Positions 52,680 to 55,234 of a DNA stretch of 55,234 nt are shown one piece after another (the first letter of the stretch is position 1; each line of letters starts with the position of its first letter). Below the pieces are notes generated by a model. The model had not been told where the DNA came from. It worked only from the letters and a program-made list of their open reading frames with translations, and did no database searches. Source of the DNA: an uncultured Succiniclasticum sp. (GTDB lineage Bacteria; Bacillota; Negativicutes; Acidaminococcales; Acidaminococcaceae). The stretch spans positions 1 to 55,234 of the forward strand of contig UQUU01000010.1 of NCBI GenBank assembly GCA_900544275.1, read 5' to 3'. A program made the translations under genes and the position numbers.

Positions 52680-54020
52680 TTACAGGTTGGCAAACATGTC
52701 AATCACATCCTGAACCACTTCGCTCTTTGTAAAAATGATGACCCGGTCATCCGCGGACAACACACTGCTGCCGTTAGGAACCGAGGCTTTGCCCTGATGT
52801 ACGATACCGCAAACCAGACATTCGCGCGGCAATCCCGCCTTGATCAAAGTCTTCCCTTCCACCTTGCAGCCCGCCTGTACTTTCAGCTCCAACGCCTCTG
52901 CCTTTGCCCCTTCCAGCAAAGCAACCGACACAACGCCGCCCTGACGAACAAAGCGGATCACTTCGGCAGCGCTTAACAAGCGGGCAGACAACGCGATGTC
53001 CACGCCTACCTTGGCCATCAGGTCCACGTATTCGCTGCGGGCCACTCTTACGATCGTCTTTTTAGCGCCCAAATGTTTTCCTAATAAAGCCAGCAAAAGA
53101 TTCAGCTTATCATCATCCGTCAGGCACACCAGACAGTCTGCTTCGCTGATGCCTTCTTCCGTAAGCAAATCAATGTCCGTACCATCGCCGCAAAGAACCA
53201 GGCCGTTGTTTAGCTTTTCAGATAATACACGGCAACGCTCCCGGTCTTTATCGATGACCTTCACAAAAACGCCCTTTTTTTCCAACATTTGAGCCAACAA
53301 ACGCCCGGCACGGCCCGCGCCGATCACCAGGACCCGCTCTAACTTTTCATAACGGGCTTCAAAATTTTCTTCAAATTTTTTAATGACTTCCAAGCTGCCG
53401 ACAAAATATACGTTGTCTCCCGGTTCCAGAACATCTTCGCCATGGGGAATGATCATGCGATGCTTGCGAAAGATCATCGCAATCAAAATGCCGCCCGGCA
53501 ATCGCACATTCTTTAAAGAAACCCTTAAAAAAGGGAAGTCCTCCGGTAAACGAGCGCCAAACATGCGTACCTTGCCGTCAGCAAAATCATCTACGTTCAA
53601 AGCGGCCGGCGTCATTAAGATATGACTGATCTCACTTGCGGTAATACGTTCCGGATTCAGGTTCAGGTCCACATCCTGCGTACGATTCAATAGCTGCGGA
53701 TCTGTATTCGTATAATCTTCATTACGAATACGCGCTACCGTATGATGCGCGCCAAATTCTTTCGCCATTCGGCAGGCCACCATATTTACTTCATCGCTGT
53801 CCGTTACAGCAATAAAAACATCCGCGTCCCGGACTTCCGGCATGCCCAATATGTCCGGGCTGCAGCCATTTCCCTGGATCGTCAGCACGTCCAAAGAATC
53901 CTTGACCACCTGACGTCTTTCATCATCCTGTTCAATCACAACCACGTCATAAGAGCCGTCTGCCAAAAGCTGAGCAATGCTATAGCCCATCTTACCTGCG
54001 CCTACAACAACAATCTTCAT
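52680..54020 (-). CDS. trkA: TrkA potassium uptake regulatory protein
   Basis: Cytoplasmic gating ring subunit of TrkH channels. The 446-residue protein contains two RCK units, each with a Rossmann nucleotide site (VVVGAGKMGYSIAQLLADG at the start; VLVIGAGRAGRLLAQMLEKK at about 218) and a TrkA-C domain after it. NAD(H), ATP or ADP binding there controls the channel. Start is ATG at 54020 with AAGGTG 6 bases upstream; the frame is open to 54056. It is the first gene of the unit trkA-trkH-trkH-trkH-larA-larA, with promoter 54132-54161. One TrkA probably serves all three TrkH proteins. Confidence 0.93.
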   Translation of the reverse strand: MKIVVVGAGKMGYSIAQLLADGSYDVVVIEQDDERRQVVKDSLDVLTIQGNGCSPDILGMPEVRDADVFIAVTDSDEVNMVACRMAKEFGAHHTVARIRNEDYTNTDPQLLNRTQDVDLNLNPERITASEISHILMTPAALNVDDFADGKVRMFGARLPEDFPFLRVSLKNVRLPGGILIAMIFRKHRMIIPHGEDVLEPGDNVYFVGSLEVIKKFEENFEARYEKLERVLVIGAGRAGRLLAQMLEKKGVFVKVIDKDRERCRVLSEKLNNGLVLCGDGTDIDLLTEEGISEADCLVCLTDDDKLNLLLALLGKHLGAKKTIVRVARSEYVDLMAKVGVDIALSARLLSAAEVIRFVRQGGVVSVALLEGAKAEALELKVQAGCKVEGKTLIKAGLPRECLVCGIVHQGKASVPNGSSVLSADDRVIIFTKSEVVQDVIDMFANL

Positions 54021-54131
54021 CCGCATCACCTTTTTATTAAAAAAATTGATCCTCAACCGCTGAATTCAGAAAATCAAGCATCTTTTCAGAACCCTAAAAC
54101 AAGGACGTTTGAAACAAAATATACACATTTG

Positions 54132-54161
54132 ATTATACTACAACTTTGCTTTCATTTCCAA
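54132..54161 (-). promoter_or_regulatory. Promoter of the trkA operon
   Basis: TTGGAA (54156-54161) and consensus TATAAT (54132-54137) on the minus strand with an 18-base spacer, about 110 bases before the trkA start. Confidence 0.6.
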
Positions 54162-54172
54162 TATTTCCCGAT

Positions 54173-54200
54173 TTGCATTTATTTAAGATTATGCTATAAT
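54173..54200 (+). promoter_or_regulatory. Promoter of the DUF4198-like gene
   Basis: TTGCAT (54173-54178) and consensus TATAAT (54195-54200) with a 16-base spacer, about 40 bases before the start codon. It is back to back with the trkA promoter. Confidence 0.65.
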
Positions 54201-54239
54201 TATTTATGTATTAGTAATCTATTTTAAAGGAGGCAATTT

Positions 54240-54959
54240 ATGAATAAGAAATTTTTACTATCTTTAATCGCAGGAGCAATCGCAGTATCCTGCATTGGCG
54301 CAACGGCATCCGCACATGGTATATTTATCGCCAATAGACTGGATCAGAAAGCCCTGGTACTAGGCGAAGGCCCCGGAGATAACGCCTATAATCCGACCTG
54401 CGTAACTGCAGTGGAAGCCTATGATACGCACTTTAAACCCACAAAAGTGACTACGATGAATTGCAAAGACCACATCGCCATTGTTCCCAAAGAAGATTTA
54501 GGCATTACGGTCACATTCTTCGATTATGGATTTTTTACCAAAGATAAAACAGGAAAAATGCACCAGGCGCCATTTGCAAAAGTACCTGATGCAGTAAAAA
54601 CAACCCATGCAATTAAATGGAATATCAACTACTGGAATCCTGAAGTAAAGCCCGGCAACATTTATAATGTTCCCATTCAGATCGTTCCCAGCGTAAATCC
54701 TCTTACACTTCAAAAAGGCGATACTTACCAGATCCGAGTATTTAAAAACGGAAAGCCCTATGCTAATGCGCCTCTGATCAAAGATGTCATTAACGATCTG
54801 ACCAATGAATCTACTACAGATGCCAATGGCTATGCCACGCTCACGGTCAGCGCCAACGGGCTGAATGTGGTCGGTGTAGAAGTAGCCGGAGATAAAGAAG
54901 ACGAGCATACCACGCCTAAATACTTCTCCTCCCTCTCCTTCATCATTGACCCTGAATAA
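54240..54959 (+). CDS. Exported DUF4198-like protein
   Basis: A 239-residue secreted or periplasmic protein. The signal peptide ends near TASAHGIF, leaving an N-terminal His close to the mature start, as in DUF4198 proteins. The rest is beta-rich with a two-domain Ig-like layout: an N-terminal part with YNPTCVTAVEAYDTHFKP and a C-terminal CNA-B-like part (GDTYQIRVFKNGKPYANAPL then TTDANGYATLTVSANG). DUF4198 proteins often accompany nickel or cobalt import systems, and the mature N-terminal His could bind metal; that link here is inference. AAAGGAGG precedes ATG. It stands alone. The nickel-dependent LarA-like genes are nearby, but on the other strand. Confidence 0.82.
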   Translation: MNKKFLLSLIAGAIAVSCIGATASAHGIFIANRLDQKALVLGEGPGDNAYNPTCVTAVEAYDTHFKPTKVTTMNCKDHIAIVPKEDLGITVTFFDYGFFTKDKTGKMHQAPFAKVPDAVKTTHAIKWNINYWNPEVKPGNIYNVPIQIVPSVNPLTLQKGDTYQIRVFKNGKPYANAPLIKDVINDLTNESTTDANGYATLTVSANGLNVVGVEVAGDKEDEHTTPKYFSSLSFIIDPE

Positions 54960-54983
54960 GAAAAGGACCCTAAATAAGAAAAT
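54948..54983 (+). repeat. 18-bp tandem repeat across the stop codon
   Basis: GACCCTGAATAAGAAAAG (54948-54965), containing the stop codon of the DUF4198-like gene, is followed directly by GACCCTAAATAAGAAAAT (54966-54983), two mismatches. If the first stop were lost, the second copy would supply another in-frame TAA. Confidence 0.75.
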
Positions 54984-55077
54984 AACTCGGTTAAATAGCA
55001 AAAGACATGGTAACACAAACGCAAGTAGACAAAGAGTACCATCGTTACGCCTGTCAATTGCATAAAACCACAAACAA

Positions 55078-55111
55078 AAACTCCGCATTGTGATAAAGCA
55101 GTGCGGAGTTT
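55078..55111. terminator. Hairpin terminator, strongest on the minus strand
   Basis: AAACTCCGCA (55078-55087) pairs with TGCGGAGTTT (55102-55111), extended by CATTG/CAGTG with one mismatch. On the minus strand the stem is followed by a good U-tract (TTTTTGTTTG); the plus-strand tail is weak. Confidence 0.7.
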
Positions 55112-55182
55112 AGCTTAGTAACAGAAACATAACTGTCTCCGTGTAACTTGTTCTTACGCATACAAAAACTGACGTACACAAA

Positions 55183-55217
55183 AAACCGCACTGCGGATAT
55201 TCTCTGCAGTGCGGTTT
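55183..55217 (-). terminator. Second terminator at the right edge
   Basis: AAACCGCACTGC (55183-55194) pairs perfectly with GCAGTGCGGTTT (55206-55217). On the minus strand it is followed by TTTTTTGTG. It probably ends a gene that lies to the right of the window and is read leftward. Confidence 0.75.
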
Positions 55218-55234
55218 CCTACCGGCAATAATCT

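Noticed and set aside
1..55234. CRISPR array, tRNA/rRNA gene, prophage or insertion sequence
   Set aside because: No regularly spaced repeats, cloverleaf-like sequences, transposase or phage genes were recognised by eye.

Overview
The window looks like chromosome from an anaerobic, diderm Firmicute of the class Negativicutes. The best single clue is an outer-membrane porin with an N-terminal SLH domain (44026-45249). It sits beside TonB-dependent receptors, TonB/ExbB/ExbD and an RND pump, all of which need an outer membrane, while ribosome-binding sites are strong and AGGAGG-like. Oxygen-sensitive enzyme types (radical SAM, HgdC/HgdB-type proteins) fit an anaerobe. The family within Negativicutes (Acidaminococcaceae would fit) is inference only. 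No rRNA, tRNA, CRISPR or insertion sequence was seen.

Layout, left to right. (1) 186-3279: a TonB-dependent receptor and a small exported protein. (2) 3723-8083: a two-gene RND pump (adaptor plus transporter) without an outer-membrane channel gene. (3) 8203-11029: an operon of two cobalamin/iron-type binding lipoproteins flanking a nitrilase-family hydrolase. (4) 11382-14472: a glycine-betaine-type ABC importer with a fused binding protein-permease. (5) 14711-16687: a second TonB receptor with a strong promoter overlapped by a long palindrome. (6) 16969-38835: about 22 kb of same-strand, mostly overlapping or tightly spaced genes. These are, in transcription order, radical SAM/SPASM enzyme, binding lipoprotein, BtuC/FecD-type permease, CobN-like chelatase, CbiZ-like protein, TIM-barrel protein, exported membrane-anchored protein, polyferredoxin, HgdB-like iron-sulfur protein, HgdC-like ATPase activator, ChlI, ChlD, a second CobN-like chelatase, and another binding lipoprotein. 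(7) 38929-40371: a divergent MerR-type regulator and a 105-residue two-repeat protein. (8) 40592-45249: aminotransferase, tonB-exbD-exbB, SLH porin. (9) 45557-54020: two LarA-like proteins, three TrkH proteins and TrkA, all one direction. (10) 54240-54959: an exported DUF4198-like protein.

The most interesting part is region 6 with its regulator. Two promoters with a 19-bp spacer, the hallmark of MerR-family control, face the radical SAM gene (38881-38911) and the two-repeat protein gene (40447-40477), and they share the same dyad. The gene content suggests uptake of a metallated tetrapyrrole (corrinoid or heme-like) through TonB receptors and binding lipoproteins, followed by anaerobic processing. 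Processing would combine two CobN-type chelatases sharing one ChlI/ChlD motor pair, a CbiZ-type amidohydrolase, and an ATP-driven low-potential reductase. The reductase has all six cysteines expected of a double-cubane cluster protein and is next to a membrane polyferredoxin. No corrin-ring biosynthesis genes are present, so salvage, remodelling or metal removal is more likely than de novo cobalamin synthesis. The substrate is not determined by the sequence.
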